In this document: positions 25,167 through 34,437 of the stretch, one piece after another
Position numbering within the stretch: the first letter of the stretch is position 1
Layout: the number at the start of each line of letters is the position of its first letter
Assembly: GCA_963529855.1 (NCBI GenBank)
Contig: CAURZK010000003.1
Location: 1 to 64,000, forward strand
DNA: 64,000 bases
DNA from: 34-65-8 sp963529855
Lineage (GTDB): Bacteria; Pseudomonadota; Alphaproteobacteria; Sphingomonadales; Sphingomonadaceae
Direction: 5' to 3'
Position numbers and translations under genes: made by a program
The notes under the pieces: model-generated
Database searches by the model: none
Told to the model about the DNA's origin: nothing
Seen by the model: the letters and a program-made list of their open reading frames with translations, nothing else

Positions 25167-25433
25167 TCACCGGGGCGGTGCCGAATGTCCCCTGCGCGCC
25201 AGGTTATACAGTGCGATCAGACCTGTGGCGCCCGCCAAACCGACCAGCATGGTGGTGGCGCTGATCGCATCGATCGCCGTTCCGCCGCTTTCCGCAATCC
25301 CAGCACCGACCGAGCCGACGGCACCCGCACCGATATCGCCGAGGATTTGTCGGCCTCTCTCATGACGGAGCACGATCGAGCCGAGCCAGCCGAGGACAAC
25401 CCCGGCCGTCAGCAGTACAACCAAACCCATCAT
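25167..25433 (-). CDS. Small membrane protein, GlsB/YeaQ/YmgE-like
   Basis: This 88-residue protein has three hydrophobic segments: LVVLLTAGVVLGWLGSIVL, a Gly-rich GDIGAGAVGSVGAGI, and TMLVGLAGATGLIALYNLA. The Gly-Trp-Leu turn in helix one and the Gly-repeat in helix two resemble the transglycosylase-associated (GlsB/YeaQ/YmgE) family, though the match is loose. The start at 25433 (or 25430) is chosen because upstream codons are plainly out of gene. It lies 82 nt downstream of uppP on the same strand. Confidence 0.6.
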   Translation of the reverse strand: MMGLVVLLTAGVVLGWLGSIVLRHERGRQILGDIGAGAVGSVGAGIAESGGTAIDAISATTMLVGLAGATGLIALYNLARRGHSAPPR

Positions 25434-25515
25434 CCAAATCCGATCAACAGCGCGTCCGCCAGAAGAACCACGCCGATCGGGGATTCGTTCCGTTCGGAAT
25501 CCGCCCGCTGAAGAT

Positions 25516-26325
25516 TCAGAGCGTTGCGAGCCAGACGATCGCGATCCCGCCGACCACGATCCGGTACCATGCGAACGGCGCGAAGCCGTGCCGGCTGACA
25601 TAGGCCACGAAAGCGCGGATTACTGCCAGCGCCACCAGAAAAGCAGCGATGAAGCCGGCCGCGATTTCGCCCCAGCCGATCGCTGCCTCGCCCGCGAGCA
25701 GCGCCGGATCGTCGAGGATCTTGACGGTCGCTGCGCCCAGCATGGTCGGAACTGCCAGGAAGAACGAGAATTCCGCTGCCGTCTTGCGACCCACGCCCAT
25801 CGCCAGCGCGCCCAGGATGCTTGCGCCCGACCGGCTGGTGCCCGGGATCATGGCAAGGCACTGGAAGAATCCGATCGCCACGGCTGTCTTCATCGGCATA
25901 TCGGCAACGCCGGTATCGGGCCCTGGCCTGATCGTGCGTTCGAGGATCAGCATCGCAATCCCGCCCACCACCAGCGCCACGGCGACCACCATCGGGCTGC
26001 CCAGCATGACTTCGATCGCGTCCTTGGCGAACAGGCCGATCACGGCAGCGGGCATGAAGCCGATCAGGATATTGCGGGTAAACCGCAGCGCCGCATCATC
26101 GCGCCGTAACAGCCCCATGCCCATTTCCCAGAACAGCTTGCGATAGGTCACGATGACGGCCGAAATCGCGCCCAGCTGGATCACGATGTTGAACTGGCTC
26201 CACTGCGACGGGTCGTAACCGAAGATCGCCTGGGCCAGGATCAGGTGGCCGGTGGACGAGACGGGCAGGAATTCGGTCAACCCCTCGAGAATGCCGAGGA
26301 GGATTGCGGTCATGAGGATCGACAT
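25516..26325 (-). CDS. uppP: Undecaprenyl-diphosphatase
   Basis: This 269-residue, eight-helix membrane phosphatase recycles undecaprenyl diphosphate for cell-wall synthesis and gives bacitracin resistance when abundant. The signature EGLTEFLPVSSTGHLIL is at residues 13-29, and the second motif PGTSRSGASILGAL is near residue 165; both hold the catalytic Glu, Ser, His and Arg. The start at 26325 gives the usual N-terminus MSILMTAILLG; the frame extends to 26361 without a better site. A strong hairpin separates it from the upstream peptidase gene. Confidence 0.96.
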   Translation of the reverse strand: MSILMTAILLGILEGLTEFLPVSSTGHLILAQAIFGYDPSQWSQFNIVIQLGAISAVIVTYRKLFWEMGMGLLRRDDAALRFTRNILIGFMPAAVIGLFAKDAIEVMLGSPMVVAVALVVGGIAMLILERTIRPGPDTGVADMPMKTAVAIGFFQCLAMIPGTSRSGASILGALAMGVGRKTAAEFSFFLAVPTMLGAATVKILDDPALLAGEAAIGWGEIAAGFIAAFLVALAVIRAFVAYVSRHGFAPFAWYRIVVGGIAIVWLATL

Positions 26326-26341
26326 GGAGGCGACCCATGAA

Positions 26342-26382
26342 GCAAGGGCGGGGCAAGTCAAGTGACCTGCCCCGCCCCTTGC
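26342..26382. terminator. Long GC-rich hairpin between the M13 peptidase and uppP
   Basis: GCAAGGGCGGGGCA (26342-26355) and TGCCCCGCCCCTTGC (26368-26382) form a 14-bp stem with a single bulge. It follows the stop of the M13 peptidase (minus strand) and likely ends that message. There is no long T run. Confidence 0.65.
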
Positions 26383-26401
26383 AATCGGCCTTCGCCGGGT
26401 A

Positions 26402-28573
26402 TTACCAGATGCTGACGCGTTCTTCCGGCGGCAGGTACAGATCGTGTTCCGGGGTTACACCGAACGCCTCGTACCAGGCGTCCATGTTGCGCACGACGCC
26501 GTTGGTGCGTAACTGTTCGAGGCTGTGGGGCCCGAGGCGGATCCGCTGGCGCATGGCATCTTCGCGGTTCTGTGCCCGCCAGACCTGCGCCCATGCGATA
26601 AAGAACCGCTGGTCGCCGGTCAGCCCGTCGATCACCTTGTCTTCCTTGCCGTTCAGCGACAGCTTGTAGGCGCGGTAAGCGAGGCTGAGACCACCGACGT
26701 CGCCAATGTTTTCACCCAGCGACAGGCGGCCGTTGAGGCAGGTCTTGCCATCGTCGAGCGGGCAGAACTGGTTGTACTGGGCCACCAGCTTGTCGCCGCG
26801 CTTGTCGAATTCGGCGCGATCCTGTTCGGTCCACCAGTTGCGCAGTTCGCCGGTCGCGTCGGACTTGGAACCCTGGTCGTCGAAGCCGTGGCCCATCTCG
26901 TGCCCGATCACGCCGCCGATCGCGCCATAGTTCACCGCCGGATCGGCGCTGATGCCAAAGAACGGCTGCTGCAGGATCCCGGCCGGGAACACGATCTCGT
27001 TCTTGGTCGCGTTGTAGTAGGCATTCACCGTCTGTGGCAGCATGCCCCATTCGGTCCGGTCGATCGGCTCGCCGAGCTTGTCGCGATTGTCCTCGAACTG
27101 CCACTTGGCCGAAGCCATGCGGTTGGCAAGCGGATCGGTGCCGATCGCCAGCCCTTCATAGGTTTCCAGGTTGTCGCGGTAGCCGATCTTGGGGTCGAAA
27201 CTGGCGAGCTTGGCGCGCGCTTCGGCCTTGGTCGCGTCGCCCATCCAGTCGATTTCGTCGATGGAGATCGCCATCGCTTTGCGCAGGTTGGCGACCAGTT
27301 CGTCCATCGCCGCCTTGTTTTCCTGCGGGAAATGGCGCGCAACATAGGCCTTGCCCACGACTTCGCCCAAGTGCCCTTCGGTTTCGGCAATGGCCCGCTT
27401 CCAGCGCGGGCGCTGTTCGGGCGTGCCGGTCATCAGCGTGCCGAACAGCGCGAACTGCGCATCGTCGAACCGCTTGGGCAGCACGGCCGCATTGCTCGAC
27501 AGGAAGCGGACGGTCGACCAGTCCTTCAGCGTGGCGAGCGGGACTTCGGTCAGCAGGGCGAACATGCCCGGCGTGCCCTTGCCGATCTTAGCCACGACTT
27601 CGGGGGTCAGGCCGAGTGCGGCAACTTCTTCAGCTGTCGGCTGGACCTGGGGCACCACGAACTTGGTCGCGGAATCGAACCCTGTCGCATCGAGCATCGC
27701 GGCCAGCGGGAAGCTGCCCGCCATCGCCGCCAATTCAGCCGGGGTCGCGGCGTTGTAGGTCAGGTCGCGGTTGCGGCTGACCGTCCGGTCCCACGAAACC
27801 TCGCGCGCGATCCGGTCCTCGAAATCGTACACTGCCTGCGCCGCCGCTGCCGGGTTGGCGTGGCCCGCCTCGGTAAGAAGGAACGTCAGGTATTCCTTGT
27901 ACTTCTGCTGGATCAGCTGACCGCGCTCGGTCGTGTCGGTGTAGTAGTCGCGGTCCGGCAGGCCCAGGCCGCCGCTGCCGATATAAGTGACATAAGTGTC
28001 GGGCGCCTTCTGATCGACCGTGACGAAGGCGCCGATCGGCGAAGGCATGCCCGGCGTGCTCCACACGCGGACCAGCGCCTCGAGGTCGTCGGCACCCTCA
28101 ATCTGGGCGAGGTAGGGGCGTGCAGGCGTCAACCCGGCCGCCTCGATCGCGGCGGTATCCACGAACGACTGGTAGGCATCGACGATCCGCTTCTCGCTGG
28201 CGGACAGGGTATCGCGCTTGGCCACCATTTCATCGACCAGGGCCTTCACGTCGGCGGTCGACTTCTCGGCCAACAGGGTGAAGGCGCCAAAGCGGCTGAA
28301 TTCGGGCGGCAGCGGATTGGCATCGAGCCATTCCTTGTTGACGTAACCGAAAAAGTCGTCGCCCGGAGCGATCGTGTCCGACAGGAGATCGGTGTCGACA
28401 CCCCATTCGCCGAAGGTCATCGTCGGCACGGTCGTTCCGGCCTCGGCCTTGGCTGGTGCCTGAACTGCCTCGGCACCATGGTCATGGCCGGCATGGGCAT
28501 CCTGGGCCAATGCGGGAGAAGCGATCATGAGCGCGAGCGCGCTGGCACCCGTGGCGAGGAAAAGTCTGGTCAT
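26402..28573 (-). CDS. M13-family zinc metallopeptidase (neprilysin/PepO-like), secreted
   Basis: This 723-residue protein starts at 28573 with the signal peptide MTRLFLATGASALALMIASPALAQ and a His-rich segment (HAGHDHGAE). Catalytic motifs are in order: NAYYNATKNEIVFPAGIL (substrate backbone), HExxH as IGHEMGHGFDDQG, then the zinc Glu in ENIGDVGGLSLAYRAY, and the family-typical C-terminal Trp (VSIW). An exported peptidase of short peptides, probably periplasmic. A longer frame to 28687 adds a non-homologous tail. It is downstream of an ABC exporter gene on the same strand, but 119 nt separate them. Confidence 0.95.
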   Translation of the reverse strand: MTRLFLATGASALALMIASPALAQDAHAGHDHGAEAVQAPAKAEAGTTVPTMTFGEWGVDTDLLSDTIAPGDDFFGYVNKEWLDANPLPPEFSRFGAFTLLAEKSTADVKALVDEMVAKRDTLSASEKRIVDAYQSFVDTAAIEAAGLTPARPYLAQIEGADDLEALVRVWSTPGMPSPIGAFVTVDQKAPDTYVTYIGSGGLGLPDRDYYTDTTERGQLIQQKYKEYLTFLLTEAGHANPAAAAQAVYDFEDRIAREVSWDRTVSRNRDLTYNAATPAELAAMAGSFPLAAMLDATGFDSATKFVVPQVQPTAEEVAALGLTPEVVAKIGKGTPGMFALLTEVPLATLKDWSTVRFLSSNAAVLPKRFDDAQFALFGTLMTGTPEQRPRWKRAIAETEGHLGEVVGKAYVARHFPQENKAAMDELVANLRKAMAISIDEIDWMGDATKAEARAKLASFDPKIGYRDNLETYEGLAIGTDPLANRMASAKWQFEDNRDKLGEPIDRTEWGMLPQTVNAYYNATKNEIVFPAGILQQPFFGISADPAVNYGAIGGVIGHEMGHGFDDQGSKSDATGELRNWWTEQDRAEFDKRGDKLVAQYNQFCPLDDGKTCLNGRLSLGENIGDVGGLSLAYRAYKLSLNGKEDKVIDGLTGDQRFFIAWAQVWRAQNREDAMRQRIRLGPHSLEQLRTNGVVRNMDAWYEAFGVTPEHDLYLPPEERVSIW

Positions 28574-28692
28574 CGATGTCTCCCGGCAAGTCTTGCGTCG
28601 TGAGGGTGGCGATAGCGGTTGCGCAGCGCCAGAGGCGCCGCTCGTCGTGCGATAATGGCAGCCTGTCGAAAAACCGCCGCTGAACAAGGTGT

Positions 28693-30537
28693 TCAGGCCG
28701 CCTCGGCGGAGAATTGCAGCGCCGCCAGCCGGGCGTAGAGGCCGCCCCGGGCCGACAGTTCGGCATGGGTGCCCTGTTCGACGATCCGCCCGCCGTCCAT
28801 CACCACGATCCGGTCAGCCGAACGCACGGTGGCGAGCCGGTGCGCGATCACCAGCGTGGTGCGCTGCGCCATCAGCCGTTCCAGCGCTTCCTGAACCAGG
28901 CGTTCGCTTTCGGCATCAAGCGCGCTGGTCGCCTCGTCCAGCAGCAGGATCGGCGCGTCGCGCAGCAGCGCGCGGGCAATGGCGAGGCGCTGCTGTTGCC
29001 CACCCGACAGTCGCGTGCCGCTTTCGCCCAGGAACGTATCGAGGCCCTGGGGCAATTCGCGCAGGTAACTGGCGGCATTGGCCGCTTCGGCCGCAGCCCA
29101 GATCGCATCGTCGCCGGCATCCCAGTTGCCATAGCGCAGGTTGTCGCGCGCGCTGGCGCTGAACAGAACTCCGTCCTGCGGCACCAGCGCGATGCGGCGG
29201 CGGATCTCGGCAGGGTCGGCGCTGGTCAGTGGCACGCCGTCGAGCCGGATGGTGCCCGCCTGCGGATCGTAGAACCGTTCGGCCAGCTGGAACACGGTCG
29301 ACTTGCCTGCCCCCGACGGGCCGACCAGCGCCACCGTTTCGCCCGGTTCGATTTCCAGCGTGAAATCGACCAGCGCCGAGGTATCGGGCCGGGTCGGATA
29401 TCGGAACGTGACACCGCGGAACGACAGGCTGCCGCGCGGCGGTTCGGGTAGTGTTTCGGGGCGCGCGGGAACCGCGATGGCAGGTTTTTCGCGCAGCAGT
29501 TCGTCCAGCCGGCTGGCTGCCCCCGCCCCGCGCAGCAGGTCGCCGAACACCTCGGTCAGCGCGCCGAACCCGCCCGCGACGATCATGCCCGCCACGATGA
29601 AGGCGAAGATCGTGCCGCCGCTGATCGCTCCGCTCGCGACATCGAGCGCGCCGCGCCACATCAACACGGTAATCGCACCGAAGATCAGCGTGATCAGCAG
29701 CGCGGTCATCACTGCACGGATCATGATCCGGCGGCGCGCCACCTCAAACGTCTTTTCCACCGCCGCGCCGAACCGTTCGCCCTCGCGCCGTTCCTGGTTG
29801 AAGGCCTGGACGATCTTCATGGCGGACAGTGTTTCGGTGACCATTGCGCCGACATCGGCCACCCGGTCCTGGCTGGTGCGGCTGATGACCCGCAGCTGCC
29901 GCCCGAACAGCGCGATCGGCACGATCACCAGGGGGATCGCGACGAACAGCCACACGGCCAGCTGCGGCGCGAGCCAGAACAGGTAGGCCGTGCCCAGCAC
30001 CGCCATGATCGTATTGCGCAGCGCGACAGACAGCGTGGTACCCACGACCTGTTCGATGATCGCGGTATCGGCGGTCATGCGCGAGGAAATCTCCCGGGGG
30101 GAGTTTTCCTCGAAGAACGAAGGGCTGAGGCGCAGCAGGTTGTCCTGCACCTTGCGCCGCACGTCGGCGACCACCCGTTCCCCCAGCCACGAAACGAAAT
30201 AGAACCGCATTGCCGTGCCCAGCCCGAGCAGGCCCACCAGCATCAACAGGTAGCGGAACCAGCGGCCGATGTCGGCCGGGTCGCCGCCTTCGGAGAAACC
30301 CCGGTCGATGATCAGCTTGAGCGCGGTCGGCAGCGCGAGCGAGGTGATCACCGCGGTTACAAGCAGCGCGACCCCTGCCAGCGCCAGTTGAGAAGGGTAA
30401 TTCGCCGCCTCGCGAAAGATCATCCGGAGCGGCGCCAGCGAACGGGCGGGCTTGGGTTCGCCCTCCTGCTGCGCACGCGCGCGGCGGCCGAACAGACCGC
30501 GCCGGCCGGTGCTCTGTACGCTCGCTTCCTCGTCCAT
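28693..30537 (-). CDS. ABC exporter, fused membrane and ATPase domains (subfamily B)
   Basis: This 614-residue half-transporter has a basic N-terminal cytoplasmic tail (RRGLFGRRARAQQ), six helices between about residues 50 and 330, and a C-terminal nucleotide-binding domain with Walker A GPSGAGKST, signature LSGGQQQR, Walker B ILLLDEATSALD and switch His in VIAHRLATV. It resembles the MsbA/lipid or drug exporters (ABCB type). It works as a homodimer unless a partner lies elsewhere. Divergent from the PHA depolymerase gene by about 160 nt. Confidence 0.94.
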   Translation of the reverse strand: MDEEASVQSTGRRGLFGRRARAQQEGEPKPARSLAPLRMIFREAANYPSQLALAGVALLVTAVITSLALPTALKLIIDRGFSEGGDPADIGRWFRYLLMLVGLLGLGTAMRFYFVSWLGERVVADVRRKVQDNLLRLSPSFFEENSPREISSRMTADTAIIEQVVGTTLSVALRNTIMAVLGTAYLFWLAPQLAVWLFVAIPLVIVPIALFGRQLRVISRTSQDRVADVGAMVTETLSAMKIVQAFNQERREGERFGAAVEKTFEVARRRIMIRAVMTALLITLIFGAITVLMWRGALDVASGAISGGTIFAFIVAGMIVAGGFGALTEVFGDLLRGAGAASRLDELLREKPAIAVPARPETLPEPPRGSLSFRGVTFRYPTRPDTSALVDFTLEIEPGETVALVGPSGAGKSTVFQLAERFYDPQAGTIRLDGVPLTSADPAEIRRRIALVPQDGVLFSASARDNLRYGNWDAGDDAIWAAAEAANAASYLRELPQGLDTFLGESGTRLSGGQQQRLAIARALLRDAPILLLDEATSALDAESERLVQEALERLMAQRTTLVIAHRLATVRSADRIVVMDGGRIVEQGTHAELSARGGLYARLAALQFSAEAA

Positions 30538-30701
30538 GGCCCCTCAGGTAGCGACGCACCGGCTCTAAATCCACCGTGGCCGGGCGATTAGGCACCGAAT
30601 TGCCCGTGATGCGTTGCACAATCTCACTTTGGCCTTACGTTGCAATGCAACAAGATCGGGAGAAGCGCCCGGCAGAGGCGCCCCGCAGCAGGGGACACCA
30701 A

Positions 30702-31946
30702 TTGCTTTATCAAGCTTACGAACTCCAGCGCGCCTGGCTGTCGAGCGCGAGTGCGCTGGCATCGATCGGGGCGGAAATCCTGTCCAATCCGCGTCTCCCG
30801 ATGGGCTACATGGGGTTGGGCCCGGCGACCGCCTCGGCGCTCGAAGTGTTCGCCCACGCTGCCGCGCCGCGCGGCAAGCCCGAATTCGGGATAGAGACAG
30901 TTCAGGTCGGCAGCGGCGTCCATTCGGTCGAGGAAGCGGTCGTTCTGAACAAGCCGTTCGGCGACCTGCGCCGTTTTCGCCGCGCGGGGCTGCCGAAGGA
31001 CGCGCCGCGGCTGCTGATCGTCGCGCCGATGAGCGGCCATTATGCCACGCTGCTGCGCGGTACTGTGCGGCGCATGGTCGAAAGCGCCGAAGTCTACATT
31101 ACCGACTGGGCGGACGCGAAGCTTGTGCCGGTGGCCGAGGGCCGCTTCGACCTCGACGACTATATCGATTACCTGGTCGAATTCCTCGAACACATCGGGC
31201 CGGATGCCCACATGATGGCCGTGTGCCAGCCCTCGGTCCCGGCCTTCGCGGCAACGGCGATCATGAACCGCGACAAGCACCCGTGCCGCCCCGCAAGCCT
31301 CACCATGATGGGCGGTCCGATCGATACCCGCGAAAGCCCGACGACGGTCAACGACCTCGCCATGGACCGCCCGATCGAATGGTTCCGCAACACCGTGATC
31401 GCCACCGTGCCGATGCAGCATCGCGGCGCCGGTCGGCGCGTCTATCCCGGCTTCCTGCAGCTCGCCGGGTTCATGTCGATGAACCTGGGCCAGCACATGC
31501 TGAGCCATTACGAGATGTTCAAGCACCTGACCGTGGGCGACGAGGACAGCGCCCGCGCCACCAAGGACTTCTACGACGAATACCGCGCGGTATGCGACAT
31601 GACGGCCGAATTCTATCTCCAGACGGTGGCCGAAGTATTCCAGGAGCACTCGATCCCGAATGGTACTTTCGTTCACCGGGGCAAGGTGGTCGACCTCGGC
31701 GCGATCACCGACACCGCCCTGCTGGCGATCGAGGGTGAGCGGGACGACATTTCAGGCATCGGCCAGACGAAGGCCGCGCTGACACTTGCCACCGGCCTGT
31801 CGGACAAGAAGAAGCACTATCACCTGGCTGAGGGTGCCGGGCACTACGGCATCTTCAACGGCAGCAAGTGGCGCGACAAGATCGCCCCCGTGGTGGAAGA
31901 CTTCATGTCCAAGCACGGCAAGGCCCGGTTGAAAGCCGTCGCCTAG
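30702..31946 (+). CDS. Intracellular polyhydroxyalkanoate depolymerase
   Basis: This 414-residue protein mobilises stored PHB. The TTG at 30702 behind an AGGGG site gives LYQAYELQRAWLSSASA, the family's N-terminus; upstream in-frame ATG codons would add about 40 unrelated residues. The intracellular depolymerase motif MAVCQPSVPAFAA near residue 180 carries the nucleophilic Cys used in place of Ser, and late GEGAGHYGIFNGSKWRDKI carries the His. Asp in EGERDDISG completes the triad. No phaC or phasin is in the window; the thiolase at 32707 lies nearby on the other strand. Ends 4 nt inside the convergent DUF4126 gene. Confidence 0.92.
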   Translation: MLYQAYELQRAWLSSASALASIGAEILSNPRLPMGYMGLGPATASALEVFAHAAAPRGKPEFGIETVQVGSGVHSVEEAVVLNKPFGDLRRFRRAGLPKDAPRLLIVAPMSGHYATLLRGTVRRMVESAEVYITDWADAKLVPVAEGRFDLDDYIDYLVEFLEHIGPDAHMMAVCQPSVPAFAATAIMNRDKHPCRPASLTMMGGPIDTRESPTTVNDLAMDRPIEWFRNTVIATVPMQHRGAGRRVYPGFLQLAGFMSMNLGQHMLSHYEMFKHLTVGDEDSARATKDFYDEYRAVCDMTAEFYLQTVAEVFQEHSIPNGTFVHRGKVVDLGAITDTALLAIEGERDDISGIGQTKAALTLATGLSDKKKHYHLAEGAGHYGIFNGSKWRDKIAPVVEDFMSKHGKARLKAVA

Positions 31947-32545
31947 GCCGGCGGCGCGGGCTCCCGCCGCCCAAAAATCTGTTTGAGGACCCGGCGGGCG
32001 GTCAGCAGCAGCCAGACCGTCAGCGCCAGCAGCACCAGCGCGATACCGGCTGCGATGTACGGATATTCGTAGGCTGCCCACAGCAGCCCGGCGGTCGCCA
32101 CGTCCTCCGCCGTCGAGACGACCACGTTGCTGACCGGTTCCGGGCTGGCATTGACCACGCCGCGCGCGCCTGCCTTGCCCGCATGGGCGGCCAGGCTAGC
32201 CCCGCCGCCCAGCATAAAGGCGATCACCTGCGTCGCGGGATCGGATGGATCGAGGATCGCGAGGGTCAGCAAGGCGCCGCCGATCGGCCGCACGAAGGTG
32301 TGAACCGCGTCCCACGCCGAATCGAGCCACATCACCTTGTCGGCGAAGAATTCGACCAGCGCGGCAACGCCGGCGACGCCCATGACCCAGGGATTGGCGA
32401 GCACGTCCAGCGCGGCGAGGTGTTCGGGCAGGGGCAGCGCCCCCAGCCGCATCGCCAGCCCGGTTGCGAACAGGCACAGATAGAGCCGCCACCCGGACAG
32501 TAGGCTGACGCTCCCCGCCAAGCCGATGAGTTCCATGATCCCCAT
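31943..32545 (-). CDS. DUF4126-type membrane protein
   Basis: This 200-residue protein has six hydrophobic segments. It begins MGIMELIGLAGSVSLLSGWRLYL, with the conserved opening, and continues with VMGVAGVAALVEFFADKVMWLDSAWDAVHTFVRP, a family-defining stretch, then a Gly-rich loop LGGGASLAAHAGKAGARGVVNASPEP. A strong AGGAGGGG ribosome site fixes the start at 32545. Function unknown. It stands alone, convergent with the PHA depolymerase. Confidence 0.8.
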   Translation of the reverse strand: MGIMELIGLAGSVSLLSGWRLYLCLFATGLAMRLGALPLPEHLAALDVLANPWVMGVAGVAALVEFFADKVMWLDSAWDAVHTFVRPIGGALLTLAILDPSDPATQVIAFMLGGGASLAAHAGKAGARGVVNASPEPVSNVVVSTAEDVATAGLLWAAYEYPYIAAGIALVLLALTVWLLLTARRVLKQIFGRREPAPPA

Positions 32546-32706
32546 GCGCTGCCCCTCCTGCAACGCAAGACTGCGCCTTCGCCAGTCTGTCCGCAAGCCG
32601 CCAGCGGGGCCATGTCGACACAAAGCGGGCGATTCACGCGGTTCTCCGGGCGATCAAACCACGAAGAAACGCGCGAACCGCCCGCCGGTTCACATGATCA
32701 CTGGGA

Positions 32707-33885
32707 TCAGAGGACTTCGAACATCCCGGCAGCGCCCATACCGCCGCCCACGCACATGGTGACGACGACGTATTTCGCGCCGCGGCGCTTGCCCTCGATC
32801 AGCGCATGGCCGACGCAGCGCGCGCCGGTCATGCCATAGGGGTGGCCGATCGAGATCGAGCCGCCGTTGACGTTGAGCTTGTCGTTGTCGATGCCCAGCT
32901 TGTCGCGGCAGTACAACACCTGCACTGCAAAAGCCTCGTTCAGCTCCCACAGGCCGACGTCTTCCAGCTTGATGCCGGTCCGCTCCAGCAGCTTGGGGAT
33001 CGCGTAGACAGGGCCGATGCCCATCTCGTCCGGCTCGGTCCCGGCAACCGCCATGCCGACGTAACGGCCCAGCGGGGTCAGGCCGCGCTGTTCGGCGATC
33101 CTGGCTTCCATGAGGATGCTGGCGCTCGAACCGTCCGATAGCTGGCTGGCATTGCCGGCGGTGATGCTGGTGCCCGGGCCCATGACGGGCTGGAGCGCCG
33201 ACAGGCCCTCGATCGTGGTATCGGCACGGTTGCCTTCGTCCTTGGCAATCGTGACCTCGCGGTCGGAAATCTCGCCGGTTTCCTTGTTCTGGACTTTCAT
33301 CGTGGTCGTGACCGGCACGATCTCGGCCTCGAACAGCCCTGCAGCTTGAGCGACTGCGGTGCGCTGCTGGCTCTGAAGTGCGTACTCGTCCTGCGCCTCG
33401 CGCGAGATGCCGTACCGCTGGGCGACCGTCTCGGCGGTCTGCAACATGGGCATGTAGACCGCGCCATGCATGGCGATCAGGCCCGGATCGGGCGCGACCC
33501 GCATTTCCTTGGTCTGGACGAGCGAAATCGATTCCTGCCCGCCAGCGGCGACGACATCCATGTTGTCGACGATGATCTGCTTGGCCGCGGTTGCGATGCT
33601 CATCAGGCCCGACGAGCACTGGCGGTCGATGGTCATGCCCGACACGGTCACCGGGCACCCTGCCCGCAGTGCTACCTGGCGAGCCAGGTTACCCGCCTGC
33701 GTGCCCTGCTGGAGGGCAGAGCCCCACAGCACGTCGTCGATCTGGCCGGCGTCGATCCCGGCGCGCTCGATTGCAGCGGCAAGGGAATAGGAACCCAAGG
33801 TCGGGCCGGGGGTGGCGTTGAAACCGCCCTTGTAGGCGCGCCCGATGGCGGTGCGGGCGGTGGATACGATGACTGCGTCGCGCAT
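32707..33885 (-). CDS. Acetyl-CoA acetyltransferase / 3-ketoacyl-CoA thiolase
   Basis: This 392-residue thiolase starts MRDAVIVSTARTAIGRAYKG. The active Cys is in TIDRQCSSGLMSIATAAKQI near residue 88, His in NVNGGSISIGHPYGMTGAR near 350, and Cys in TMCVGGGMGAAGMFE at the C-terminus. It could act in fatty-acid or aromatic beta-oxidation, or supply acetoacetyl-CoA. It is more like the FadA/PcaF group than the thiolase at 21735. It lies 102 nt after the MaoC gene on the same strand and may share its message. Confidence 0.95.
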   Translation of the reverse strand: MRDAVIVSTARTAIGRAYKGGFNATPGPTLGSYSLAAAIERAGIDAGQIDDVLWGSALQQGTQAGNLARQVALRAGCPVTVSGMTIDRQCSSGLMSIATAAKQIIVDNMDVVAAGGQESISLVQTKEMRVAPDPGLIAMHGAVYMPMLQTAETVAQRYGISREAQDEYALQSQQRTAVAQAAGLFEAEIVPVTTTMKVQNKETGEISDREVTIAKDEGNRADTTIEGLSALQPVMGPGTSITAGNASQLSDGSSASILMEARIAEQRGLTPLGRYVGMAVAGTEPDEMGIGPVYAIPKLLERTGIKLEDVGLWELNEAFAVQVLYCRDKLGIDNDKLNVNGGSISIGHPYGMTGARCVGHALIEGKRRGAKYVVVTMCVGGGMGAAGMFEVL

Positions 33886-33987
33886 GTGAAACCTCTTGTC
33901 GCCCCGGCGGGGACCGGGATCTGTCTGTAAATAATGAAACGGCCGTGCGCCGACCGCGTGCGGCCCCGGCTTACACCGGGACGGCGG

Positions 33988-34437
33988 TTAAACGAAGAAC
34001 TGCGTAATCCATTCGCAGATCAGCGCGGGCTTGTCCTCGCCCTCGATCTCGATGGTGATTTCCACCGTCTGCTGCCACTGGCCCGGCCGCTTCTCGACCA
34101 TTTCCAGCAGCTTCCAGTGGCCGCGAATGCGCTTGCCCGCGCGCACCGGCGCGATGAAGCGGGTTTTGTTGCCGCCGTAATTGACGCCCATCTTCACGCC
34201 ATCGGGACGCGGAATGTCCGAATTGGCGCTGAGATAGGGGATCATCGACAGCGTGAGGAAGCCGTGGGCGATGGTGCCGCCGAACGGCGTCATCTTGGCC
34301 ATTTCCTCGTTCACGTGGATGAACTGGTGGTCGCCGGTCGCCTCGGCGAACTGGTTGATGCGGTCCTGGCCGATCTCGACCCATTCGCTGGTGCCGATGT
34401 CCTGGCCGACCTTTTCGGCGATTTCCTGCGGTGTCAT
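33988..34437 (-). CDS. MaoC-family hydratase (NodN-like)
   Basis: This 149-residue hot-dog-fold protein carries the catalytic hydratase motif as FAEATGDHQFIHVNEEMAK with the active Asp and His at about residues 36-41, followed by FGGTIAHGFLTLSMIPYL. The family adds water to trans-2-enoyl-CoA. The start codon overlaps the end of the O-ligase gene by 4 nt, so its translation is coupled to a gene of an unrelated pathway. A thiolase follows, which suits a beta-oxidation role. Confidence 0.9.
   Translation of the reverse strand: MTPQEIAEKVGQDIGTSEWVEIGQDRINQFAEATGDHQFIHVNEEMAKMTPFGGTIAHGFLTLSMIPYLSANSDIPRPDGVKMGVNYGGNKTRFIAPVRAGKRIRGHWKLLEMVEKRPGQWQQTVEITIEIEGEDKPALICEWITQFFV

Noticed and set aside
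26525..28603. 692-residue plus-strand open frame opposite the M13 peptidase
   Set aside because: Mirror-frame artefact of high-GC codon bias; Arg/His-rich translation without any motif, while the minus strand has full peptidase motifs.
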